Assembly: GCA_002778195.1 (NCBI GenBank) | Contig: PCDI01000005.1 | Coordinates: 2,977,093-3,041,092 of the forward strand | Source of the DNA: Raffaelea ambrosiae | Taxonomy: Eukaryota; Ascomycota; Sordariomycetes; Ophiostomatales; Ophiostomataceae | Length of the DNA: 64,000 nucleotides | Direction: 5' to 3' | Shown here: piece after piece, positions 1-11,528 of the stretch | Numbering within the stretch: the first letter of the stretch is position 1 | Layout of the letters: each line of letters begins with the position of its first letter | Notes under the pieces: model-generated | What the model saw: the letters and a program-made list of their open reading frames with translations, nothing else | Told to the model about the DNA's origin: nothing | Database searches by the model: none | Program-made: the position numbers and the translations under genes

Positions 1-1159
1 GACTGCCTGCGACCACTCCTCCTGCCGGTTCTTTGCAACCCAAAGATCCTTGCGAATCCGTACCATACCACTGTACACTGTATTGTGCCGTTCGCAACGT
101 GCACTAGCGTCGTTAGCTCTGTCTTTGTCAGGGTCGAAAGTACCTATCCTGCGTACTAACTAGTTAGTCCTTGCAATACTCGTACTGGCTCCCATTCTGG
201 TGCGGCCAGAGGGCGTTGAAAACGGCCAGCCGCTCAGCCGCCAGCAAGCCTGGCGTGTGGACTGGGCAGTCATCTGGCTTTGCCGATCCCTCTTGCTACA
301 AAGCACATCGTACTACAATATGTAGTATTTTGCGGTGTATCAGGCCTGAAGCTGGACTGAGCGCTGTTCTCCATACTGGAACTGACCAAAGTAAGTGCGA
401 ATACCTTTGGCAGGCAGTGTGTTGGCCTGTGGTCTCTCGAGCAAGGGCCAAGTCGGCCACCCTGTTAATTTGGAGGCTCCTGGATGGATGCGACGGCATG
501 GACCGTGCATGCTGATTTGGTGGCTGGCTGAAAGAGCAGCGGTGGAACATCTCAGGAAACAGGCAGAGAATGCAAGAGAATGCAGCAAAATGCAAGATCT
601 CAAATTCGCAGACGGTCTTTTTCATCCAACTGCGCTCCTGCCAGTTCCTGTCGAGTCTTTGTGGTGCATCGCTCTTTCCCAGTGTGCCGCCACGCCGTCG
701 ACTTTTTTTTTTGGTCTGGCTATTATTGCCTTCCAAATAAGTTAGCTGCTCGTGCCGGACGCACAAACCGCCAACACCCCCCCCCCAGCTCCACCGTCGC
801 TCCTTCCCACTTTTCAACGGCCTGGCTGGCCAAATGGTCAATCCCTTGCTGGGACCCACATTCCGCAACGCCTTCTTGTTTCCTTTCCCGACCTCTTTGT
901 GAGTCTGTCTGCCTTTTCGCCCGCCTCCTTCACAATCACCACAACATCCAGACGCGCAGACTGCGCCGGAACAAACCACCAAGTATCGACGACAGCATAC
1001 TCGGAATTCGCGCCCGCATTCGCGCCCAGCTTCGATCGCCGTTCGATTTGCAGCACCCGCATTCAATGCCTCGCCAACAACAGTCCGTCCCCGTGATCAC
1101 CTGCACGCTGGTCGGCTGCTTCTAAGCAGCAGGAGAGCAGCACCCAGCACCCAGCAGCC
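1..1159. other. Gene-free 5' flank of the RasGEF gene
   Basis: No open frame here resembles a known protein; the frames on both strands overlap each other and have no coding character. The last few hundred bases are pyrimidine-rich with CAACA-type stretches on the + strand, as expected for the promoter and leader of the gene starting at 1160. Confidence 0.6.
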
Positions 1160-4100
1160 ATGGGGGACTCTTTCGAGCTTCCCATCCAGCAGCCTGCCGG
1201 CGCAGCATACACATGGCGACTACGTCGACTCTCAGCACCGGACGTGCGGCGGGAGCGGGCGCTGCCCGCGGTCGTACCCGCCGAACCTGCACCGACGACA
1301 CAACCTGCCGCCATTGCCGGCCCTTTGGCTGCTCGCTGGAGGCCTGAAGCTTCTGCAGCTGCCGTGGCAGCGGAAGCAGACGCCTTGCCAGCGCGCGAGA
1401 ACAGTCTCGCGACTGGACGAGGCGCCACGGGCCCGTCCCCCGCGGCGACCGGTACGCTGCGCGACATGCGCTTCAAGCGGCCGGCGCATGCGAAAGATTC
1501 TGAGCGTCTAGCTCACCGGGGACCTGCACGACCCAAAATGCGCATCTCGCCCAACGCCACGCCCAAGCCGCTGCTTCCCGTGACCGAGAAGAAGAGCCTG
1601 GAGGAGAACAAGTTAGAGCGCCGCGCCAGGAAGAACACGGGCGACAGCGAGAGGCCGGATATCTCGCCCGACAACACGTCTGCTGGCCGAGAGGGCAGGC
1701 AGTTCACGGTTGCGAATGTCGGCAACAACGGGCGCATCTACCTGCGGTAAGTTTCTGAGCACGCGGGAGACATGCTGGAGACGCGCTGGAGACAGGCTGG
1801 AGAGCACGCTGGAGCGGAAACCAGACCTGCTGGCCGCCAACTGCTGCATGTCTCGGTCTAGCAGTTGAAGACCGGACCACTAACTGTATTCCAGGCCCAC
1901 CGTCCGACCTGCACACCTTCGCTTCCCGCAGCCGAACTTTGTGTTCCCCATCACACCACCCAGCACAGCTGGCCTGGACGCCCTCGCCTCCGACAGGCTT
2001 CGAACAGATGAGACGCAGCGTAGGACCCACCAGGGCAAACTCCAGAAACCCCAGCTCCTCCAGCAGCCCCAGAACCAGAGGGAGGCTTCGAGCTTCCTGT
2101 TTGGCAGCGACTGGACCCCAGACCCAGCGTCTTCGCCGACTGCCATGCCGATAGAGGGAAACCAGCTGTTCGCTACCGACGCTTCCCGGGCAGCGTACAT
2201 GGCATCGCCAGCAGCTCAGCGGTCCAGAGGACGCCGTGGACACCGGCGCGCTCTCTCCGATTCGACAATCCCCGACACGAGCATTGCGCGGGAATCCGAC
2301 CCGGGCGGCTTCAGGGTCGTCATCACGCAGCCCGCAGACGAGCAGCGAGCCAAGACGCTGGAAGACCTCCACCACCGCACGTCGCCACCCTTTCTCGAAA
2401 TTGCCATTCCCTCGTGGAAGCTGGGAACCCCCCGCTTCACTCTCCGCGGCACGCCGGTCATCCGAAGCTCGTCCTACGCGCCAACCGAAGAAATTCGCTC
2501 CAGCCGACGGTCCTACCTCAACCAGATCTACGACCGCGTCGCACTCGACAGAGAAGCCTCTGCCCCGTCCCAGCGAGGCTTCTTTGCCGGCCCCCCGGTC
2601 CCGCCGTCTCCCCAAGCACCACGGATGCTGGGCGAGGGCCAGCTACCGGACCAACTCAAGCGAGCCACGTTCCGATCGTCCTACTCGACCATCGAGCCAG
2701 CCATGTTTGATGACCTGACGTTCAAACCCGCGTCGGACGACCGCACCATTGTCCGCTTCTCCCAGGCGACTTCCTGCGTCACTGCGGCGACGCCTTCGCG
2801 TCTGGTGGCCGAGATCACGTCGCCCAAGTTCATGGATTATGATCTTGTTTCTGACTTCTTCCTCACATACCGCTCTTTCCTGGAGCCCTCGGATTTGCTG
2901 CGCATGCTCATCGCGCGCATGAGATGGGCCATCGAGAGAGACGACGAGATCGGCATGGTGGTCCGCGTGCGGACGTTTGTGGCTCTGCGCCACTGGATCC
3001 TCAACTACTTTATGGACGACTTTGTGATTGATTACGGCTTGCGGCTTCTGTTCTGCAGCTTGCTAAACGCTTTCGTCGACGAGCTGTCAAACGATGTCCG
3101 TGGCCGAAAGGTCCAGCTCAAGATACTGACGGAACTCAAGAAGTGCTGGCGCAGATCGTGCGCGCAATACTGGGATGGAGACGAGTTCGACGACTCTCTG
3201 GGTCCCCAGGTGCCTATTTCACCTGGTGGGATTGCTGGCCACCGCAATCCGGCACTGGATCCCACATTTTGGGAACAGGGAGGCTTTGGAGACGGTCAGT
3301 ATATTCTGGACGAGGACGCCTTCTTTCTCGACAGCCCATCCTCCGATGCAGCTGCCGGCCCAGACCCAAGAACCAGCGCCCTTTTTGCCGCGGCGGGCCG
3401 GACGGGCCACATTGATTCCATGATCCTCGACGGCCGACCCATCACACCCGAGAGTGAAGACCAGCAACGGACAGGCCGCAGTGTCCGACACCAGGCCTCG
3501 CCCACGAGCATGACCAGCATCGACTTCGTCTCCTGCTCGTTCCCAACCAAAAACCTGCGTCTTGTCCAGGCGAGCATGGCCAGCCCCATGGTGGCACATC
3601 CGGTCCTGGATCCCGGCCTCGTGCTGTACAATAGCACTGGACCGGTGGCCACCACGCCGCGGACGCTTGTTGGCAAGCGCGTGCGCCCGAACCAGCCAAC
3701 ACTCCAGATGGCGCAGTCGGCCCACCAGCGGAACAGCAGCCTGACAGACTCTTTCCGGGAACAGCCTTCCACGCCAGACAGGTCACCATATCAGAATCAG
3801 GAGTTCCTCATGTCTATTCCCTTTGCCGGCAATCTGGTTCGCGGCGCGGTGTTCCCGCCAGGACAGCCGTATGTGGACGTTCTTCCTTCCAGCACGAGCG
3901 GCGAACGTCAGACAACGCTTCTAGAGCCGGACCAGGTCAGCCAGGTCAACGCTCACGAGCCGCAGAAGGAGAAGGCGTCTGCGATGTCTGGGCAGGGCAT
4001 GAAGAAACTGCTGGGCAGTGTCCGGCGGGCGCTCAGCACGAGGGGCCAGGCCGTTTCTCCATCACAAGGCAACTTCATCAACATCTCTCCCATTGGCCCA

Positions 4101-7100
4101 CGTGGCGCGACAACAAACCGACTACCAGGTACGGCAATAGTACCACAGGCTCGGCCACGAATGAACGGCAGCCGGCCTCCTGTTCGCATTGATCTCCTCG
4201 GCGCAAAGATAGCAGAAGACTTCAAAGCAGCCGTACGGGAAGATGCAGCCTCTTCCGAGGCTGGGCTGAGCGGCGGGCTCAATTTGCAGAGCCAATCGTA
4301 CCCCGGGCAGAACGAGCCGCCAGCGGCGGCAGCTCCTTCCGCATACTCGGACAGTCTGCTAATGGGTCCCCTGCCTGAACAAGACGACTGCTGCATGCGT
4401 CCGGTCAGCGACGCGGGCATCACGTGTGGAAGCAAGTCCATAGTCATTGTCGACGGCACTCTGACACGGGAGTTCCCTGTCATGACGGGCGCCTTGCCAG
4501 CTGCCACTGCGTCTGTTGAGGCCTTTGTCGAGGCTTTTATGGCGCGGACGGCCGATCCAACGCCACCGACAACGCCACCAGGCCAGGGAATGGGCACCCC
4601 GCGGCGGTCGTCCTATATCTTGGACAGCCATGCGCTGCGCACGTTTCTCTCAACGGACCCCCTGCCGCCTTTTGTTCCTGATATGGAAACTCTCTCCAGC
4701 GGACACTCCATTGCTGGGGCCCATCCTAGAGCAGACTCGAGCGTGCTCCCATCATCAGATGCGTTGAAGCGAAAGTCTGAGGACCCCGTTCTTCCGCGGC
4801 CGTCTGTCGACCATGAAATGGACGAAAATGCAAACGAAAACGAAATTGCAAACGAAGACAAAAATGCCGCCTCCGTTGCCGGTACCTCTCCGATGCCTCG
4901 CATGCCTCCCGCATGGGTTCGTGGACACGCCAGAAATGCATCAAGCCGCTCTCACAGGTCCCACCGCTCTTTGGGTCGCAGTCGCTTTGCATCCTTTACA
5001 AGCGGAATCGCACCACGGGTCACAGTTCGGAGCTTCGATGCCAGTACGTTTTCAGGTGCCTCGGCCGATGACTCGTTCATTCCAGCGGAGCCCCAGCCAC
5101 AGCATGTTCTTCGGCGGCGGCCCGGCGGAAATCTGAGAGCTGTCGCCAATGTGGGTGACCTCGACCAAGGGCCTCTGCGACGATCTCGCTCCGTAGGCTC
5201 CTTAACCACATACACGGACTCCATTCCAAGTTCATATATACGCAGCCAGGCCCCCGATTCCATTGTGGTCGGCCAGTCCCGGGACAAGGACGAGCTATTT
5301 TCTCTCGGCGCTATAGCAGAAAAGAACCCCAAGAGGCCGCTATCCCTGTTCAGCACGCACTCGTCGAAGCCAGTCATGCGGCCGTCGTTCGAGCTCGAGG
5401 CTCAAAAGCTGGCGCAGATCCCCGACGACACAGACGACGACGGCGGCGTCGAATCCGCGCTGATGAAACTGGAGGGAAAGTCTGGCAAGAAAGCAAACAA
5501 TCCACCCCCGGATCCGCCGCTGAGCGCAACAGCACGAGCGTCTCCTGTTGTAGCGCCCTTGGGTGGACTGATGCAGAAGAACACAGGCCCAAGTGCCACC
5601 GGGGACGAGCCAATGACCAGAGAAGAAAAACTGCAGCACCGCCTAAAGCATGTGGGGGACAGTGATATGGTGGCCGACCTGCTGATGCTATCAGACGACC
5701 GCCCAGTAATGAGCAGCGTTGTGGGGACCCCGTGCCAGGATGGCCAGGACGGCCAGGACGGCCAGAGCAGCCAGAGCAGCCAGAGCGGCCAGAGCGGCCA
5801 GAGCGGCCAGAACAGCCAGAACAGCCATACGACGGAAGGCGGAACACGGCCCCGCTACCAAATCCCGCCACCATCAAACCCTCCAGCCTTCTCTCCGCCG
5901 ACACCAGTGCGGCCGACTATCGTCCCACGCATGGCAGAGGATGTGAAATCGTTCCTGTCCGACTCTGGCGAATCGTACTCTTCCATTCCTCTTCTCGACC
6001 GCGGACTGACGGACGATGGCCGTAGCCGCTGTGATACCACGGACATATGGGGAGAGCACTCTGTCTTACGCGGCGATGATGATGACGGCGTGCCCACCCC
6101 GACGGCAGACGCTTCTATCGCCCATGTGTCGCACCCCAATTCGTATGAAATTGTCCAAAAAACCCAGAGCATACAGCAAATTGCGCCAGGAGATACTATG
6201 CCGCCAGACGAGGAGGGCTCGCGCCCCGGGACCCAGGTGTCGTCCTTCCTAGACGATGAAAGCGACGCGCAGAGTGACCTGTCTTCGGAGATGTCTGCCG
6301 AGGTTGTAGACGGGGAAGACGACGATGCCATCATCTACGGCCAAGCCCCCCCACGCGTGCCGGCACGGTTGCCCGCCCACGCACTCGGCGACCCTCAAGT
6401 TGAACCCAGACGACCACAATATCGCACGCGCGCGGGGGCGGAAGCGGCAGAGGTACTGCCATCGTCTCCGCCAATGACGCTCTTCCAGGCTCTCCAAATG
6501 TCGCCGGAGACGGCCAATATTCCAGAGGTCCACGACCACCAACTCTGGGGCCAAAAGCCTCTTCCGCCAACACCCAACACGGCCGTGCCAAGCAATATGG
6601 GCTTGAAGAAGCCATCTGGAGAATTGCCGGAGCTTGCCGCCCAAGGGTCTCTCACACCTCGTGCAGATGGGCTGGCAGAGGTACGGACAACGATCAGCGA
6701 GTCGAGAAGAACGATGGACTCTGACGCATCGCGGAAGTTTTCGGTTCACCTGCCATTTATTCTGGCTTTCGAATCCGACATCCTCGCACAGCAGTTTACG
6801 CTGATCGAAAAGGACGCGCTGCACGAGATTGACTGGAAGGAGCTGATTGAGATGCGGTGGAAGGATGCGGAGCACAGCGATGCGCGGTCATGGGTGGACT
6901 TCCTGCGGAGCTCAGAAGCGCGGGGTGTGGAAGTAGTGATTGCACGGTTCAACATCATGGTGAAATGGGTCATCTCGGAAGTGGTGCTGACGCAGGACCG
7001 AGACGAACGCGCTCGGTGTCTGATCAAGTTCATCCACATTGCGTCCCACTGCCGGCAGTACCGCAACTTTGCAACAATGACCCAAATCACCATGGCCCTA

Positions 7101-7529
7101 GCGAGCAAGGAGGTCAGCCGACTGAAGCAGACGTGGAGCGTCGTGCCGCCAAGCGATCTCCGCACGCTGCATGATCTCGAGACTCTAGTGTCTCCCATGC
7201 GGAACTTCTACAATCTGCGTGCTGAGATGGAGGCCGTGGAGATCAACAATGCTGACTCGGGCTGTATTCCGTTTGTCGGTATCTACACGCACGACCTCAT
7301 GTTCAATGCACAGCGGCCGTCCGAGATTGCTAGCTCGCCGACAACGCCTCCTCTGGTCAATTTTGAGCGCTGCCGGTGCGCGGCCGCGGTTGTCAAGACG
7401 CTGTTGCGGCTGGTCGAGGCGAGCGCACAATACACGTTCCAGCCGATCGAAGGCATCACCGAACGCTGCCTGTGGATGAGCGCGCTCAGTGACGAGAACA
7501 TTCGCAAGAATTCAGAAGCTCTCGAGTGA
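1160..7529 (+). CDS. LTE1: RasGEF-domain protein, LTE1-type guanine nucleotide exchange factor
   Basis: Two exons, 1160-1746 and 1895-7529, give about 2073 residues. The 148-bp intron has a GTAAGT donor, a CTAAC branch site and a CCAG acceptor, and splits an Arg codon in a motif reading NGRIYLR-P-T. The RasGEF N-terminal domain starts near residue 478 (TIVRFSQATS, then FFLTYRSFLEPSDLL). The catalytic RasGEF/CDC25 domain fills about residues 1810-2060 (HLPFILAFESDILAQQFTLIE, later FNIMVKWVISEVVL). The ~1200 residues between are disordered, Ser/Pro-rich, with a 9-bp tandem repeat. This split layout is typical of fungal LTE1 proteins, which activate a small GTPase in mitotic exit or polarity control; CDC25 itself normally carries an SH3 domain, which I do not see. 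The ATG at 1160 is the first in frame. The target GTPase is not evident from sequence. Confidence 0.88.
5738..5828 (+). repeat. 9-bp coding tandem repeat in the RasGEF linker
   Basis: About ten copies of a GGCCAGRRC-like unit, in frame, encode alternating Gln-Asp-Gly then Gln-Ser-Ser/Gly tripeptides near residues 1477-1508. Being a multiple of three, copy-number change would keep the frame. Confidence 0.85.
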
Positions 7530-8434
7530 TGCGGATCCATCTCGGGGCTGTTTATCTTTGCCTGATTTTGGGTTTTTGATTTCCCTTCTCGTCGACTTCT
7601 TTTTCTCTTTCTTCTCTTCTTTTCCCCCCCTTTTTTCCCCTCTCGTGCCGCCTCTCTTTTATCGTGTTCCCCTTTTCTTTTGCTTAATTGTTTCCCCAGT
7701 ATTCACACACCGCGGTGGTGGCACATCTCACATTCGTCTGCCCCCCGTTCATATTTGCATAGACCATACATACCCATTCATTGCCCACGCTCAGAACCTC
7801 CTATCTTCCTGTTTTGGCGCCCATCCTTTCTTCGTTCGGTATGGCTCATTTTTTGTGGAGTCCAGGGCGGTCTCGTTTACTTACATCTTCACTGTTTTTT
7901 TTTTTTTGTGTTCCGGGCAGAGCGTATCAGCATAGCCAAGACAGAACGGAGAGAAGAAAGGTAGCCGTTGTGTGCCAGGAATCTGGGTTCTCAGAGCGCC
8001 TTTTGCATCGGATAAGGAGTTATCTACCGGCATCAGCTACATGTTTGCTACCATTATTTTTTTTTCTTTTTTTTAACCTTGTTTTCTTTTTGCCCTCCCC
8101 CGATCTCATTCTACTATTTCTTCCCTCTCTCTCTTCGACCTCTCATCTATACCCCCCTATATCATCACACTGCTTGCTACGACGTTATGACTTTTATGTT
8201 TATTGCTGGATTGGTATACTTTGCGATTGGGCAAAGCAAGGGAATCTTGAAGGATCACTCGATCATAAGCGAGCATTTATTTATCAATATATAATGTTTT
8301 TTATCGAAGGTTGACGATGGCGGTGGTCACCGGCCTCCCCCCAGTGATGCAGACAGTCGAAAGGTGTAAAGCAAGGCATGATATGATGTGTGCAAAGCAA
8401 AACAAAACAGAGCAATACGCAACATGCCAGTCCG
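7530..8434. other. 3' flank of RasGEF gene, T-rich
   Basis: Strongly T/C-rich on the + strand with several poly-T runs up to 8250, as expected for a 3' UTR and terminator region. The RasGEF gene and the next gene (minus strand) converge here. No coding signal seen. Confidence 0.6.
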
Positions 8435-9115
8435 TCATGCCTCTTGCCACGGCAGTTTAATGTCGACTGGCTGCAGGTCTTTGGCGAGGGTTTTGAGCGC
8501 TTCCGGCCATGCCTCGTCGGCGGCTGCCTTGATGGCAGCAAACGTGGCCGCACTGACCCCTTCTCGGCGGTCGCAGTATACGTCGATTCCCTCCTTTGTG
8601 AAGAGCGTCGGCGCAAACCACGTCACTGCCCAGCGCTCGACTCCGCCGTTTTCGCCGTTTTCGCCGCCCTTCCCTTCTTCCAGTGGACGCTCCCCCCAGC
8701 CCAGAATCTCCCAGTGGCTCGTCACAAAAAAGAGCCAGCCTTTGCCTCGCCAGTCCCAGCTGCCGCCCTTCGGGTGTGCCGGCCCCGTCGCTGCTGTGTT
8801 GGCACCCTCGACAGACTTGACTTTGGGGCTGGCCCCCGGCTTGTTGGACTCGTACTCGACGCGGTCTTCGTTGCGTGCCAAGTCGGCAGTAGGAGGCAGC
8901 GGCTTGTACGAGATGCGGACGTTCTGGGCGGAGCGCCACATGCCGAGGGTCGAGTGGGTGACGGACCAGGTGCGATGGAGAAAGTCTGGGGATGGGCCTG
9001 GGCCTGGGCCTGGGCTGGTCGGCGCGGGAGAGGGAGCATACTTGGACGGCGCGCGGACAGCAATGGTCGTAGGGACAGGTGTGGCCGCAGCCGCAGGAGG
9101 GTCGCCGGGTGCCAT
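8435..9115 (-). CDS. Conserved fungal hypothetical protein, possible lipocalin-like barrel
   Basis: Single exon, 226 residues from the ATG at 9115 (MAPGDPP...). The same frame stays open upstream to 9409, but that part is not protein-like, so I take it as leader. After a Pro/Ala-rich N-terminus of about 45 residues comes a compact domain with many aromatic and alternating hydrophobic residues: FLHRTWSVTHSTLGMWRSAQ, WDWRGKGWLFFVTSHWEIL, and ERWAVTWFAPTLFTKEGIDV. The Trp-rich start and alternating strands suggest a small beta-barrel of lipocalin type, but that is inference. The C-terminus is helical and ends at PWQEA. I recall related fungal proteins of unknown function. No signal peptide or membrane segment is visible. 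It is divergent from the gene at 10515. Confidence 0.7.
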   Translation of the reverse strand: MAPGDPPAAAATPVPTTIAVRAPSKYAPSPAPTSPGPGPGPSPDFLHRTWSVTHSTLGMWRSAQNVRISYKPLPPTADLARNEDRVEYESNKPGASPKVKSVEGANTAATGPAHPKGGSWDWRGKGWLFFVTSHWEILGWGERPLEEGKGGENGENGGVERWAVTWFAPTLFTKEGIDVYCDRREGVSAATFAAIKAAADEAWPEALKTLAKDLQPVDIKLPWQEA

Positions 9116-10514
9116 GGAGAAGGAAAGCAGAACAGAAGAAGGACGAAGAGGGGGGCTGGAAAATGGCAAGCTGGTGCGAACGAAGCCAAAAGAAGAGCAA
9201 TTGAAGACAGACCAACACGCCGTCAACCCGTCCGACACCCGGACATGCCCAATAGAGCAAAAGCTGAGACAAGAAAGGTTCGTGTTAGCTGGGACGAATC
9301 TGCCGGCGAGATCGTATTCTGTATCGGAAAGAAGTCGCAATCGCAAAACGACGTCGAGTCTCGTCTTTTGCGCGATGCTTTTTTTGGATCGTGGTCTCCG
9401 GCAATGCACGCGTGGGGATCAATCGCAATTGCTGTCGCGGCTGGGGTCGCTTACGTTTGTGTTTGTTTTTTTGTTTTGTTTTAGGCTGTTATCGGTGCTC
9501 TGCTGAAGAGTTGGTCGCTGTTCGCCATGGGTTTTGTTGCAAGCAAAGCGATCGATTCTCTGCAAGGGAAGCCGTTGCGATGGAGCTATCGCTCCCGCAT
9601 CCAGCTGTGTCTCACCAGCCACACACTATCAGACGTAAGACAGTACTGACTGTACTCTACCCCCCCTTCCTATTTTTATGGGGGTTTTTTCCAACCCACC
9701 CACACCGAAACCAAACGCAACGCTCTTTCGTCTCACGTTGCTGTCCGACCGCCCTCGTCTGCCCCCCCTGGGATCTCGGGCCATCGATGTCGTCACTGCT
9801 GCTGGATGGGTTGCAAAGGCCACCACTTTGGTCTTTCTCTGCAGAGAACTTGTTGGCTTTGTTTCTGTTCCTTGGTTTTTTTTTTTTGTGTCTTCTTCTT
9901 TATGGGGGGAAGACACCAACCACACACAGTAAGGTGCCAGTCAGAGTAGAACCCGTAGGCCACCCAGCCAGTAAATCCCCCCACAAGGCTGAAAAGAGGC
10001 TGAAGACGATGAATGGAGAAGCCGCAGCAAAAGCAAGGGACGACCGGTCCACTTGGGTCTTGCCAACAAATTAGGCTCCCCACAAAAAACAGCAACCTCT
10101 TTTTGGCTTGTCGCGACAACAGGAAAAAATAAAAATAAAAATAAAAACCACATAAAAAACACACACACACAACACCCCAAATCACTCTTGGCAAGCCCGC
10201 CGACTGCGGTTTCCCCCTGCTTGTCGCCGGGACACATTTCATCCTCGGTCGCGCCTGCCACGAGTCCCGACCGCTCCTTCCTTTCCGCGCAAGTCTCCCC
10301 TCCTCCGTTCGCGACTGAACAGGGCAGGTGCCGCTCGCGCCTTGTTTATCCCTGTGGTTCTCGTTGCTTCCCCCACCTGTCCCGAGCAGACGTCCTTGCC
10401 TACCTCGGCCGTGACTCTGCCAACCTTTTGGGAAACGCCACCATATCCACAACGTCAAGCGACGTTGTCCGAAGCACGGGCAGAGCAGAGCCGGCCTCTT
10501 TTTTGTTTAGGCAG
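9116..10514. other. Divergent intergenic region
   Basis: Promoter space between two divergent genes. It contains several poly-T/poly-A runs and an AAAAT-type repeat near 10124-10148. A TTTTGTTTAG/G sequence just before the ATG at 10515 could be an acceptor for a 5'-UTR intron. No further gene seen. Confidence 0.5.
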
Positions 10515-11528
10515 ATGGCACCCAGCGAAGACGACGTCGCCGGCCTTCCGGCTGCGGCCAGCACGGACGACGATGCCGTCACAGTCGACGAGATGGATTC
10601 GTCCGACGTGGCTGCGGCCATGGGGTTTTCCAGTTTTGGGGCGCAAGCACATCCGAATAAGAAGCGGCGGTTCAACCCCCGAGCGGACGCGGTCGTGGCC
10701 CGGCCACTAGGCACGGGCGCGAACGCGAGCCCGCTGCCGGCCAGGCCGACTTCCAACCTGCCGCTGCATCCACCACAACGCAGCAGCGAGCCAAAGACAG
10801 AACAGCGCGTCTCGGGCGTCTCGAAAGCCTCCGACGTCGGGGCTAACGCCGACGAGATCGATCTTGGCGACTCGGATGATGACGAACCGGAGCCGCAGTA
10901 CGTCGACACGTCGCGACCGGTTGGGGAGGTCCGAGACTTGGGAGGCGATGTCGAGGATCCAGCAATTGTGCAGGCACGCATCGACGACATTGTGGCCGCC
11001 GGAAATGCCACCTATGGCGCATCTGCGGAACCGGATGCTGCTGCCGCCGCCGCCTTCGCCGCCGCCGCCTTGCCGGGCCAGTTAGACGGTAACGTTCTTT
11101 CTCGGGGACATCACCAGCCCGGTTGGGCTGTCCGCAGAGACCGGCACGGCTTCCGTCCGGATTTAGGCGCGCCTGGAACGACAGCACCTGCTCTTGGCGG
11201 CAGCGACGCGCAGACTGCCGAAGAAGGCAACAACACAGGAAACCCCAGCGCTGCTGGGCCGGGCGAAGGTGTCTTTGTCCGTGGCCGTGGCGGGATGCAG
11301 AGTGGTCGTGGTGGGACACAAAGTGCCCACGACTGGTGGGCCGGCTACTACGACCCAACCAGCAACGAAAACCCGTGGGCGCAACTGGAAACTCAACTCG
11401 GACTGCCGACCCCTGCGGCTTGGCTGGAACGTCGACAACAACAACAACAACGACAACAACAACAGTCGGCGAACAGTGTTGCAGCCCCTTCTGCTTCTGC
11501 TGCTCCTCCTGCTGGTATTGCTGCTTGA
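10515..11528 (+). CDS. Hypothetical protein, acidic and low-complexity, probably nuclear
   Basis: 337 residues from the ATG at 10515; the frame extends upstream to 10053 but without protein character. The N-terminal part has an acidic stretch, then MGFSSFGAQ followed by a basic NKKRRFNPR patch that could be a nuclear signal. The middle is acidic (DLGDSDDDEPE) and Ala-rich. Near the end are RGRGGMQSGRGG, an RG-type motif as in RNA-binding proteins, and DWWAGYYDPTSNENPWAQLE, an aromatic motif that looks conserved rather than random. It ends with a Gln-rich tract. I do not recognise a named family. A cryptic 49-bp intron (11089-11137) is conceivable but not required. Confidence 0.6.
   Translation: MAPSEDDVAGLPAAASTDDDAVTVDEMDSSDVAAAMGFSSFGAQAHPNKKRRFNPRADAVVARPLGTGANASPLPARPTSNLPLHPPQRSSEPKTEQRVSGVSKASDVGANADEIDLGDSDDDEPEPQYVDTSRPVGEVRDLGGDVEDPAIVQARIDDIVAAGNATYGASAEPDAAAAAAFAAAALPGQLDGNVLSRGHHQPGWAVRRDRHGFRPDLGAPGTTAPALGGSDAQTAEEGNNTGNPSAAGPGEGVFVRGRGGMQSGRGGTQSAHDWWAGYYDPTSNENPWAQLETQLGLPTPAAWLERRQQQQQRQQQQSANSVAAPSASAAPPAGIAA

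Noticed and set aside
171..1125. Several overlapping frames upstream of the RasGEF gene
   Set aside because: They overlap in different frames and strands and none resembles a protein family; treated as leader/promoter.
8388..9506. Two long + strand frames (372 and 364 codons) opposite the lipocalin-like gene
   Set aside because: They mirror the coding strand and lack any recognisable motif; the minus-strand protein has a compact conserved-looking domain.
10053..10514. N-terminal extension of the gene at 10515
   Set aside because: Contains poly-Lys/Asn from A-rich DNA and no conserved sequence; the ATG at 10515 sits just before acidic, protein-like sequence.
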